This document shows positions 28,203-36,102 of a DNA stretch of 64,000 bases, piece by piece (positions within the stretch are counted from its first letter, which is position 1; each line of letters starts with the position of its first letter). The stretch is from Magnetospirillum sp. 64-120 (GTDB taxonomy: Bacteria; Pseudomonadota; Alphaproteobacteria; Rhodospirillales; Magnetospirillaceae). The notes under the pieces are model-generated. The model did no database searches, was not told the origin of the DNA, and saw nothing but the letters and a program-made list of their open reading frames with translations. The position numbers and the translations under genes were made by a program. The DNA lies in the NCBI GenBank assembly GCA_001898825.1, contig MKVK01000024.1:41921-105920 (forward strand). Reading direction: 5' to 3'.

Positions 28203-29084
28203 TTGGCTTTGCTCGATTACGATTTCCCCCTGTGGCGTCCGCCATCCGAAGGCGACAACCTGATCATCCAGGCGACGTTGGGCTGCCGGTTCAACGGCTG
28301 CACCTTCTGTTCCATGTACAAGGTCAAGGATTACCGCGCCCGCTCGTTGGACGCGGTCTATGACGACATCGCCGCCGCCGCCCGGGTGTGGCCCGATGCG
28401 CACCGGGTGTTCCTGGCCGACGGCGACGCCTACAACCTGCCCACCGACCATCTGGCCGCCATTTGCGACCGGCTGGCCGCCACTTTTCCCAATTTGCAGC
28501 GGGTGACGGCTTACGCCACGCCGTTCAACCTGCTGGCCAAAAGCGTCGGGGAAATCCAGTTCCTGAAGTCCAAGAAGCTGGGGCTGGTCTATGTGGGCAT
28601 CGAAAGCGGCTCGGACATGATCTTGAAGAAGATCAGGAAGGGCACCGCCAAGCAGATGGAGCAGGGGCTGGCCCGCGCCGCCGAGGCCGGGCTGAAGGTT
28701 TCGGCCACGGTGATCACCGGGCTGGGCGGGCAGAAATACTGGCAGCAGCACATGGACGAGACGGCGGACATGCTGAACCGGGTGCCGGTGACCTTTTTGT
28801 CCACCTTGCAATTGCGGCTGGCCGACGAGGTGGAAGACCGCTTCATGGAAAAATTCGGCGAGCCCTTCGCCTGGCAGGACGACCGCGCCGTGCTGCTGGA
28901 AATGCGCCGGCTGGTGGAGCGCTTGGCCCCACCCGCGCCGGTGATCTTCCGTTCCAACCATGCCAGCAACGCGCTACCCTTGGCGGGAACGCTGCCCAAG
29001 GACCGCGCCCGCGTCCTGGCGCAGATCGACCAGTGTCTGGAAATGGGGCAAGGCATGCGGCCGCGTTGGATGCGGGGGTTGTAG
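28203..29084 (+). CDS. Radical SAM protein with C-x4-C-x2-C cluster motif
   Basis: 293 residues from a TTG at 28203 with AAGGG upstream; a second TTG lies at 28209. The cluster cysteines are C28, C33 and C36 in LGCRFNGCTFCSMY, spaced x4 and x2 instead of the classical x3 and x2. This spacing, with the motif (S/R)(W/F)N(R/G)CTFC, occurs in a subgroup of the YgiQ/Elp3-like radical SAM proteins. Later features include VFLADGDAYNLP and LGLVYVGIESGSDMILKKI, the usual glycine-rich SAM-binding and barrel motifs. No cobalamin-binding domain is present. The reaction is unknown. Confidence 0.85.
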   Translation: MALLDYDFPLWRPPSEGDNLIIQATLGCRFNGCTFCSMYKVKDYRARSLDAVYDDIAAAARVWPDAHRVFLADGDAYNLPTDHLAAICDRLAATFPNLQRVTAYATPFNLLAKSVGEIQFLKSKKLGLVYVGIESGSDMILKKIRKGTAKQMEQGLARAAEAGLKVSATVITGLGGQKYWQQHMDETADMLNRVPVTFLSTLQLRLADEVEDRFMEKFGEPFAWQDDRAVLLEMRRLVERLAPPAPVIFRSNHASNALPLAGTLPKDRARVLAQIDQCLEMGQGMRPRWMRGL

Positions 29085-29231
29085 GGATTGCCTAAGAATT
29101 GAGCCAAGAGGTCAGGCTTTGCGCATACTTTTGGTGGCGCACAGACAACGGCCCTTGAAATCTCATGGGTTTTTCCAGGCACGGCGGTTGCATTGCGAAA
29201 AAGCCAAAGCTGAACAGCGGATGGAGAGGGA

Positions 29232-30650
29232 ATGGCCTTCGACGAAATGAAATCCTCGGCCGGTGGTGTGCGCGCTCCCTACCGGGCCTACGAGAACTGG
29301 CTGTTGTCCCTGCCCCCCGACGTGCTGCGGCGCAAGCATGAAGAAGCCGACATGCTGTTTCGGCGTCTTGGCATCACCTTCACCGTCTATGGCGACCAGG
29401 AAGGCACCGAGCGCCTGATCCCCTTCGACACCGTGCCGCGCATCATCTCGGCTTCCGAGTGGAAACACCTGTCGGCCGGCTGTTGCCAGCGCGTCCGTGC
29501 GCTCAACGCCTTTCTGAAGGACCTGTACCACGACCAGGAAATCCTGAAGGCCGGCATCATCCCCAAGCAACACGTCCTGGGCAACGCCATGTTCCGCCCG
29601 GAAATGATGGGCATCGACGTGGCCCGCGACGTCTATACCCACATCGCCGGCATCGATCTGGTGCGTACCGGCGAGAACGAGTTCTATGTCCTGGAAGACA
29701 ACCTGCGTTCACCGTCCGGGGTTTCCTACATGCTGGAAAACCGGGCGATGATGATGCGCCTGTTCCCCGATCTGTTCGCCCGCCATCAGGTGGCGCCGGT
29801 GGACGATTACCCGGATATCCTGATCAAGAACCTGCGGTCGGTCGCGCCCATCAAGTGCAAGGGCGACCCCAACGTGGTGATGATGACGCCGGGGTACTAC
29901 AACTCGGCCTATTTCGAGCACGCCTTCCTGGCCGAGCAGATGGGTATCGAACTGGTGGAAGGCCGCGACATGTTCGTCCAGGACGGTCTGGTGTGGATGC
30001 GCACCACCCGTGGCCCCAAGCGGGTGGACGTGATCTATCGCCGCATCGACGACGAATTCATGGACCCCGACGCCTTCAACCCCGATTCGGCCTTGGGGGT
30101 GCGCGGCCTGCTGGATGTCTACCGCGGTGGCGGGGTGACCCTGGCCAATGCGATCGGCACCGGCGTCGCCGACGACAAGGCCACCTACACCTATGTCCCC
30201 GACATGGTGAAGTTCTACTTAGGCGAGGAACCCATCCTCAACAACGTGCCCACCTGGCGTCTGGAAAAGGAAGACGACCGCAAATACGTGCTGGAACACC
30301 TGTCCGAGTTGGTGGTCAAGGAAGTCCAGGGCGCCGGCGGTTACGGCATGCTGGTGGGGCCGACCTCGACCAAGGCCAAGATCGAAGAATTCCGTAAGGT
30401 GATCCTGGCCAATCCCTCCAACTACATCGCCCAGCCGACCCTGGCCTTGTCCACCGTTCCCACCTTGGTGGACCAGGGCATCGCGCCGCGTCACGTGGAC
30501 TTGCGTCCCTATGTGCTGGCCGGCGAGACCGTGACTTTGGTGCCGGGCGGGCTGACCCGCGTGGCGCTGACCGAAGGGTCGCTGGTGGTCAATTCGTCGC
30601 AGGGCGGCGGGACCAAGGATACCTGGGTGCTGGAGAACGACCCATGCTGA
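29232..30650 (+). CDS. Circularly permuted ATP-grasp protein (Anbu-cluster type)
   Basis: 472 residues of the circularly permuted type-2 ATP-grasp family (DUF404/DUF407). Seen are RVRALNAFLKDLYHDQEIL, the GENEFYVLEDNLRSPSGVSYMLENR block with ATP/Mg ligands (E, D, N), and VVKEVQGAGGYGMLVGP near residue 360. Such enzymes are thought to form amide bonds, ligating amino acids or peptides, but no product is known. The gene overlaps the alpha-E gene by seven bases and Anbu follows, matching the known Anbu gene neighbourhood. GAGAGGGA precedes the ATG at 29232. Confidence 0.92.
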   Translation: MAFDEMKSSAGGVRAPYRAYENWLLSLPPDVLRRKHEEADMLFRRLGITFTVYGDQEGTERLIPFDTVPRIISASEWKHLSAGCCQRVRALNAFLKDLYHDQEILKAGIIPKQHVLGNAMFRPEMMGIDVARDVYTHIAGIDLVRTGENEFYVLEDNLRSPSGVSYMLENRAMMMRLFPDLFARHQVAPVDDYPDILIKNLRSVAPIKCKGDPNVVMMTPGYYNSAYFEHAFLAEQMGIELVEGRDMFVQDGLVWMRTTRGPKRVDVIYRRIDDEFMDPDAFNPDSALGVRGLLDVYRGGGVTLANAIGTGVADDKATYTYVPDMVKFYLGEEPILNNVPTWRLEKEDDRKYVLEHLSELVVKEVQGAGGYGMLVGPTSTKAKIEEFRKVILANPSNYIAQPTLALSTVPTLVDQGIAPRHVDLRPYVLAGETVTLVPGGLTRVALTEGSLVVNSSQGGGTKDTWVLENDPC

Positions 30651-31570
30651 GCCGCACCGCAGAGCATCTGTACTGGATGAGCCGGTACATGGAGCGTGCC
30701 GAGAACATCGCCCGCTTCCTGGACGTCGCCAACCGCACCGCCATGTCGTCCCCGGGCAATCCCGACGCCTTTTGGCGTTCGGTGCTGTCCATCGCCGGCG
30801 GCGAGAAGGCGTTCAACATGCGTTACAGCCAGGCTTCGGCGGTGAACGTGGTCAGCTATACTGTGCTGGACGCCACCAATCCGTCTTCGATCTATGCGGC
30901 CTTGCGCTCGACCCGTGAAAACGCCCACGCGGTGCGGTCGGTGATCCCCAACGAATTGTGGGAAGCCACCAACGCCACCTGGCTGGAAGTCAAGTCCATG
31001 GACGGCCCGCGCCTGCGCGAGCAGGGGCTGATCGCCTTTTGCGAATGGGTGCGCGAACGCTCGCATCTGTTCCGCGGCATTGTCGACGGCGTCATGCTGC
31101 GCGACGAGCCCTATCACTTCCTGCGTCTGGGCACCGCTTTGGAACGCGCCGACAACACGGCACGGCTGATCGGCGTGCCCTTGGGCGGCTTCTCGCCCGG
31201 TGGCGCCGGTTCGGACCCCTTCGGCCACACCCATTGGGCGGTGGTGCTGCGTTCGGTCAGTGCGCTCAAGGCCTACCGTACCGTCTATCGTGACGAACCG
31301 CGCCAGGCCAACGCCTTGGAAATGCTGATCCAAAAGGCTTCCATGCCGCGTTCCCTGTCATCCTGCCTGGACAAGACCATGGAAAGCCTGATGGCGTTGG
31401 GGCCGGATCTGGAATGCACCCGCATGGTCGGGGCGCTGCAGGCCAAGCTGCACTGGAGCAAGATGGACGAGTTGTTGAGCGAAGGGTTGAAGGAGTTCGT
31501 CGCCGGCTTCATCACCGTCAACAACCACATCAGCACCCAGTTGCACGAAGACTTCCTGATGTCGGCCTAG
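30644..31570 (+). CDS. Alpha-E domain protein (DUF403)
   Basis: 308 residues, all-helical. The opening MLSRTAEHLYWMSRYMERAENIAR and the later FLRLGTALERADNTARLIGV are the alpha-E family hallmarks, with repeated acidic residues (E) that give the family its name. It always accompanies the circularly permuted ATP-grasp protein and may complete its active site or hold the substrate; this is family knowledge, not shown here. It overlaps the upstream gene by seven bases and precedes Anbu by 24 bases. Confidence 0.92.
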   Translation: MLSRTAEHLYWMSRYMERAENIARFLDVANRTAMSSPGNPDAFWRSVLSIAGGEKAFNMRYSQASAVNVVSYTVLDATNPSSIYAALRSTRENAHAVRSVIPNELWEATNATWLEVKSMDGPRLREQGLIAFCEWVRERSHLFRGIVDGVMLRDEPYHFLRLGTALERADNTARLIGVPLGGFSPGGAGSDPFGHTHWAVVLRSVSALKAYRTVYRDEPRQANALEMLIQKASMPRSLSSCLDKTMESLMALGPDLECTRMVGALQAKLHWSKMDELLSEGLKEFVAGFITVNNHISTQLHEDFLMSA

Positions 31571-31594
31571 TTTGGGCCGCAGCGGAGAGATACG

Positions 31595-32335
31595 ATGACC
31601 TATTGTTTGGCCATGTCCCTGGAACAGGGACTGGTGTTCGCGTCTGATTCGCGCACCAATGCGGGGGTGGACCACGTGTCCACCTTCCGCAAGATGCGTA
31701 TCTGGGAAAAGCAGGGCGACCGCGTCCTGGTCATGTTGTCGGCCGGCAACCTGGCCATCACCCAGTTCGTCGCCGCCCTGGTCGACCAGGGCGCCAAGAC
31801 CGACGATCCCAAGAAGAACGTCTATCTGGCCGAGACCATGTTCGACGTCGCCCGCATCCTGGGGGCCTTCGTACGCGAGGTGCACGGCCACGACGCCAAG
31901 CATCTGAAGGAGCATGGCGCCGATTTCGCCGTGTCGCTGATCTTCGGTGGCCAGATCAAGGGCGAGGAACCGCGCCTGTTCATGATCTACTCGGCCGGCA
32001 ACTTCATCGAATGCGGCGAGGATTCCCCGTTTTTGCAGATCGGCGAGACCAAGTACGGCAAGCCCATCCTGGACCGTGTCGTCACTCGTGACATGGACCT
32101 GATGCCGGCGACCAAATGCGCTTTGTTGTCGCTGAATTCCACCATCCGTTCCAACCTGACGGTGGGGTTGCCCATCGACCTGCTGGTCTATCACAAGGAC
32201 GAGTTCAAGGTCGGCGTCCATCACACCATCCGCGAGGACGACCCCTATTTCCAAAAGATCGGCCAATTGTGGGGCGAGGGCCTGCGCAACCTGTTCCAGG
32301 TGCTGCCCGACCCGCCCTGGGGCGACGAGGTCTAA
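31595..32335 (+). CDS. anbu: Anbu proteasome-like protease
   Basis: 246 residues of the Ntn-hydrolase T1 family (Anbu, ancestral beta subunit). After loss of Met1, Thr1 of MTYCLAMS would be the nucleophile, with Asp17 in ASDSRTN and Lys32 in FRKMRIW in the usual supporting positions. It forms a cytosolic self-compartmentalised complex, in structures an open helical ring. The substrate is unknown. GGAGAGA precedes the ATG. Last gene of the ATP-grasp/alpha-E/Anbu operon, followed by a terminator at 32339. The transglutaminase-like gene that normally belongs to this cluster is not present anywhere in the window. Confidence 0.94.
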   Translation: MTYCLAMSLEQGLVFASDSRTNAGVDHVSTFRKMRIWEKQGDRVLVMLSAGNLAITQFVAALVDQGAKTDDPKKNVYLAETMFDVARILGAFVREVHGHDAKHLKEHGADFAVSLIFGGQIKGEEPRLFMIYSAGNFIECGEDSPFLQIGETKYGKPILDRVVTRDMDLMPATKCALLSLNSTIRSNLTVGLPIDLLVYHKDEFKVGVHHTIREDDPYFQKIGQLWGEGLRNLFQVLPDPPWGDEV

Positions 32336-32336
32336 G

Positions 32337-32372
32337 AAAAAACCCCGTCGGAAGCTTCCCGACGGGGTTTTG
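32337..32372. terminator. Bidirectional terminator between Anbu and the carbonic-anhydrase-like gene
   Basis: Arms AAAACCCCGTCGG (32339-32351) and CCGACGGGGTTTT (32359-32371) are perfectly complementary around AAGCTTC. Plus strand ends in TTTTG and minus strand in TTTTTTC, so it can stop transcription from both convergent genes. Confidence 0.85.
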
Positions 32373-32377
32373 CTTTG

Positions 32378-32911
32378 TCAGGCGACGGTTTCCACCTTGC
32401 CGTCCAGATCCATGATCAGGGTTTCCACCCCCAGATTGGGGTATTTGCCGTTGATGGCTGTCTTCAGCGCCTTCAGGCGGGCGGTGTGGCTGGCGGTTTC
32501 GGTGTCCCGGTCCTTGGCGGAATCGGGACCCAGGAACACCTTGTAGGCGCCGCAGTCGCGGTGGTCCAAGATGATGACCTTTTGGATGTGGTGCAGGTCG
32601 ATGGCGACCCCCACATGGTCCCAGAAGGTCTGGCCCCAGGACAGGTTCTTGTCCTGCAGCACCCCCAATGACGCCCCGGCCAGGATGACGTGGTCGTATT
32701 TGTTGGTCAGGCCACGCCCGTCCATGTAGCGGACGACGTCGTCCACCAGACGGTAATCCATGCACGACAGCAACAAGGCTTCGGTGTTGCCGGCGGCGTG
32801 CGCCATTTTAGGCTGAAAGCTCCACCACAGCGCGGCACTGGCCCCCAGGGCCAATTTGACGAAACCGCGTCTGGACAACTCGTGTACGACGGGGTTGCAG
32901 CAGGATTCCAT
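32378..32911 (-). CDS. Tat-exported beta-carbonic-anhydrase-like protein
   Basis: 177 residues from the ATG at 32911, chosen because GGGAGG precedes it. A twin-arginine signal SRRGFVKLALGASAAL lies near residues 13-28, indicating Tat export already folded. The carbonic-anhydrase core is recognisable: C50-x-D52-x-R54 (LSCMDYR) and H117-x2-C120 (LDHRDCGAY), the zinc ligands and Asp-Arg dyad of beta enzymes. The domain is shorter than canonical beta-carbonic anhydrases and the DHVILAGASLG block is a variant, so carbonic anhydrase activity is probable but not certain. Extracytoplasmic location fits periplasmic CO2/bicarbonate exchange. Confidence 0.8.
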   Translation of the reverse strand: MESCCNPVVHELSRRGFVKLALGASAALWWSFQPKMAHAAGNTEALLLSCMDYRLVDDVVRYMDGRGLTNKYDHVILAGASLGVLQDKNLSWGQTFWDHVGVAIDLHHIQKVIILDHRDCGAYKVFLGPDSAKDRDTETASHTARLKALKTAINGKYPNLGVETLIMDLDGKVETVA

Positions 32912-33092
32912 GAACGCCTCCCATTTTGCTGATTGCCAGAAACACGATATCAAGCCGGAAGGCATATTTCTTTAGTTCATAAGGAGGGTGCTGTGGAAGA
33001 TGTAAATCAATAAAATAGATTGAATCAATCGAAAATTACGATTGACCGGGGTGGGGCGAGGGGGCACCCTTACGTTGTGCACCGCAGAGTGA

Positions 33093-35375
33093 ATGTCTGC
33101 GGCCACAAGCGTTGAAATGGATAAGGACAAGTGGATGCGCATGGCGCTGCGCTTCGTCCTGCCGCTGTTGTTGGTCTTGGGTCTGATTGCCTGGCTGGCG
33201 GCTCCAGCGGTGGGCGGGCTGATCGAAAAGTGGTTCCGGGCCGACGTGGAAATGCGGTCCCGGTTGATCTTCAACTCGGTTCAGGAAAACGTGGCCGAAC
33301 AGGTTCGCAGCGGTTCGTCGCGGCAAGTGGATGGCTTGTTCCGCCGCATCGCCCAGGATGAACGGGTTCTGGCCCTGGGGCTGTGCGACAACAGCGGCAA
33401 GCTGGTGCGGCGTTCGGCGGCTTGGCCGGCCAGTCTGGGCTGTCCCGGCGACAATTCCGCGGAACCATCCTTCACCGTGGCCCATCTGAACAACGGCTCG
33501 GTCCTGGCCGCCAGCTTCGCCCTGGCCAGCACCGGCGCTCCCCAGGGTCATCTGGTCATCCTGCATGACCTGGGGTTCATCGAACGCCGCCTGTCCAGCG
33601 CCGAATCCTATCTGGCGGCGTTCCTGGGTTTCCTGGGACTGGCGGCGGCGGGGGTGACGGCGATTGTCGCACGGCTGACCCTGCGCGGCTGGCTCAGCAC
33701 CTTGCAGCGTGGCCTGAAGGGCCAGCCCGGCACTGGATCCGACCGCCGCGACGCCCCGGAAATGGCCCCCTTGCTGCGCGAGATGCGCAAAGCCATGCGC
33801 AGCCTGGAAGCGCCGCGCGGCCTGTCGGACGCCATTCGCGTCGATTGGGGCCCCGATTCCCTGCGCAGCTTGTTGCGCGACGAAATGCCCGACGCCGAAG
33901 TGTTGGTGGTGTCCAACCGCCAGCCCTATATCCACAACATGGAAGATGGCAAGGTCACCCTGCAACGGCCGGCCAGCGGGCTGGTCACCGCGCTTGAACC
34001 GATCATGCGGGCCTGTGGTGGCACCTGGATCGCCCATGGCAGCGGCAGCGCCGACAGTCTGATGGTGGACAAGTCCGACCATCTGGCGGTGCCGCCCGAG
34101 GCGCCGGCCTATACCCTGCGCCGGGTGTGGCTGAGCGACGAGGAACAGGACGGCTATTATTACGGCCTGGCCAACGAAGGCTTGTGGCCTTTGTGCCATA
34201 TCGCCTTCGTCCGCCCCATCTTCCGGGCGTCCGACTGGGAGCAGTACATGGCGGTCAACCGCAAGTTCGCCGACGCCGTGGTGGCCGAGGCGACCACCCC
34301 CAATCCGGTGGTGCTGGTCCAGGATTACCATTTCGCCCTGCTGCCGCAGATGGTGCGCGAACGCCTGCCCGAGGCCACCATCATCACCTTCTGGCACATT
34401 CCGTGGCCCAATCCCGAAATGTTCAGCATCTGCCCGTGGAAGGAAGAGATCCTGGCCGGCCTGCTGGGCTCGTCCATCCTGGGCTTCCACACCCAGTTCC
34501 ACTGCCTGAACTTCCTGGAATCGGTGGACCGTTTCCTGGCCAGCCATATCGACCGGGAATTGTCGGTGGTGCGCGACGTGGACGGCAACACCACCTTGGT
34601 GCGTCCCTATCCCATTTCCATCGAATGGCCGCCGGTCGCCCTGGCCGACACCCCGCCGGTCGACCAATGCCGCGAACTGGTGCGGCAACGCTATGGCATC
34701 GGTGCCGATGTCCATCTCGCGGTGGGGGTCGAGCGTTTCGACTACACCAAGGGCATCGCCGACCGTTTCCGCGCCGTGCAGTCGTTGTTGGAACAGCATC
34801 CGGAATGGATCGGACGCTTCACTCTGCTGCAAGTGGCGGCGCCCACCCGTGGCCGTCTGTCGGCCTATCAGATCACCCAGGAAGAGGCCGAGGGACTGGC
34901 GGCCGAGATCAACGAACGCTTCGGCCGCGACGATTGGCGGCCGGTCCTGCTGGTGGCCCGCCACCATGAACCGGACGAGGTGCTGACCTTGTTCCGTGCC
35001 GCCGACCTGTGTCTGGTGTCCAGCCTGCACGACGGCATGAACCTGGTGGCCAAGGAATTCGTCGCGGCGCGCGACGACGAAGACGGGGTGCTGGTGCTGT
35101 CCACTTTCGCCGGGGCGTCGCGTGAACTGCGCGAGGCGCTGATCGTCAACCCTTATGACATCCAGGGTATGGGGGAAGCCATGCATGTGGGGCTGACCAT
35201 GCCCGCCGACCAGCGCCGCGAGCGCATGAAGCTGATGCGCGAGCTGGTCAGCGAACACAACATCCATCATTGGGCCGGCCGCATGTTGCTGGACGCCGCC
35301 CGCATGCGCAAAAGCCGCGCCATCCAAAACCAGATGGTTCAGGCCGTGCCGGCCGGAGGAGGGCGCCATGTCTAG
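33093..35375 (+). CDS. otsA: Trehalose-6-phosphate synthase with N-terminal membrane sensor-like module
   Basis: 760 residues, about 270 more than classical OtsA. Transmembrane helices at about 16-38 and 172-194 enclose a region of 130 residues outside the membrane. A short linker (195-240) resembles a HAMP-like connector ([12 protein letters not shown]). GT20 synthase domain from about 255 to 740: [48 protein letters not shown] and [12 protein letters not shown]. It makes trehalose-6-phosphate from a sugar nucleotide and glucose-6-phosphate. The arrangement resembles a receptor and could tie synthesis to an external cue or anchor the enzyme. First gene of an operon with otsB and a GH15 gene. 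Confidence 0.93.
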   Translation: MSAATSVEMDKDKWMRMALRFVLPLLLVLGLIAWLAAPAVGGLIEKWFRADVEMRSRLIFNSVQENVAEQVRSGSSRQVDGLFRRIAQDERVLALGLCDNSGKLVRRSAAWPASLGCPGDNSAEPSFTVAHLNNGSVLAASFALASTGAPQGHLVILHDLGFIERRLSSAESYLAAFLGFLGLAAAGVTAIVARLTLRGWLSTLQRGLKGQPGTGSDRRDAPEMAPLLREMRKAMRSLEAPRGLSDAIRVDWGPDSLRSLLRDEMPDAEVLVVSNRQPYIHNMEDGKVTLQRPASGLVTALEPIMRACGGTWIAHGSGSADSLMVDKSDHLAVPPEAPAYTLRRVWLSDEEQDGYYYGLANEGLWPLCHIAFVRPIFRASDWEQYMAVNRKFADAVVAEATTPNPVVLVQDYHFALLPQMVRERLPEATIITFWHIPWPNPEMFSICPWKEEILAGLLGSSILGFHTQFHCLNFLESVDRFLASHIDRELSVVRDVDGNTTLVRPYPISIEWPPVALADTPPVDQCRELVRQRYGIGADVHLAVGVERFDYTKGIADRFRAVQSLLEQHPEWIGRFTLLQVAAPTRGRLSAYQITQEEAEGLAAEINERFGRDDWRPVLLVARHHEPDEVLTLFRAADLCLVSSLHDGMNLVAKEFVAARDDEDGVLVLSTFAGASRELREALIVNPYDIQGMGEAMHVGLTMPADQRRERMKLMRELVSEHNIHHWAGRMLLDAARMRKSRAIQNQMVQAVPAGGGRHV

Positions 35376-36102
35376 GGGGCGCCGATCCCTGGCGCTGTTC
35401 CTGGACATCGACGGCACGCTGATCGATCTGGCGCCCAAGCCCCATCTGGTGGAGGTGCCCGGTTTCCTGCCGCCGCTGCTGCGTGAATTGGCCGAGCGAC
35501 TGGATGGCGCCTTGGCCCTGGTCAGCGGCCGGGCCTTGGCGGAAGTGGACCGGCTGTTCCCGGGGCTGGACACCGCGGCCGGGTCCCATGGCGGCGAATG
35601 GCGGCTGGACGGGACCATGCGGGCCGGTGTGGCCGCCATTCCCGAATTGGACGCCCTGGCGGCAGGCGCCGAGACACTGCCCGGCATCCTGGTCGAGCGC
35701 AAGCCCATGGGGGTGGCCATGCATTACCGCGACAATCCGCAACTGGCCGGTCAGGTCCGGGCCTTGGCCCGGCGCACCATCGAACGCGCCGACCAGTCCC
35801 TGCGGCTGATCGACGGCAAGTCGGTGGTGGAAGTGGTTCCCGCCGGTATCGACAAGGGCACGGCCATCACCCGGTTCATGAACGCCCCGGCCTTCATGGG
35901 CCGCGTCCCCGTCTATGTGGGGGACGACGTCACCGACGAATGCGGCTTTCGCGCCGTCAACCGGCTGGACGGCGTGTCCATCCGGGTGGGCGGCACCCAG
36001 GGCAGCGCAGCAAACCGGGAGCTGTCGTCGCCCCGGGCGGTGCGCCGCTGGCTGAAGATATTGCATCGGCAAGCGACAGGAGGAAACCATGCCCAGTCTT
36101 GA
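35368..36102 (+). CDS. otsB: Trehalose-6-phosphate phosphatase
   Basis: 244 residues of the HAD-superfamily OtsB. Motif I is LFLDIDGTLIDL with the nucleophilic Asp and acid/base Asp; the LVSGR block, KPMGVAMHYR and VYVGDDVTDECGF (the last acidic metal site) are all in place. It removes phosphate to give trehalose. It overlaps otsA by eight bases and the downstream GH15 gene by 14 bases, so all three are translationally coupled. Confidence 0.96.
   Translation: MSRGRRSLALFLDIDGTLIDLAPKPHLVEVPGFLPPLLRELAERLDGALALVSGRALAEVDRLFPGLDTAAGSHGGEWRLDGTMRAGVAAIPELDALAAGAETLPGILVERKPMGVAMHYRDNPQLAGQVRALARRTIERADQSLRLIDGKSVVEVVPAGIDKGTAITRFMNAPAFMGRVPVYVGDDVTDECGFRAVNRLDGVSIRVGGTQGSAANRELSSPRAVRRWLKILHRQATGGNHAQS

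Noticed and set aside
33036-35720. Antisense frame of 894 codons over otsA and part of otsB
   Set aside because: Shadow of OtsA/OtsB with no recognisable domains.
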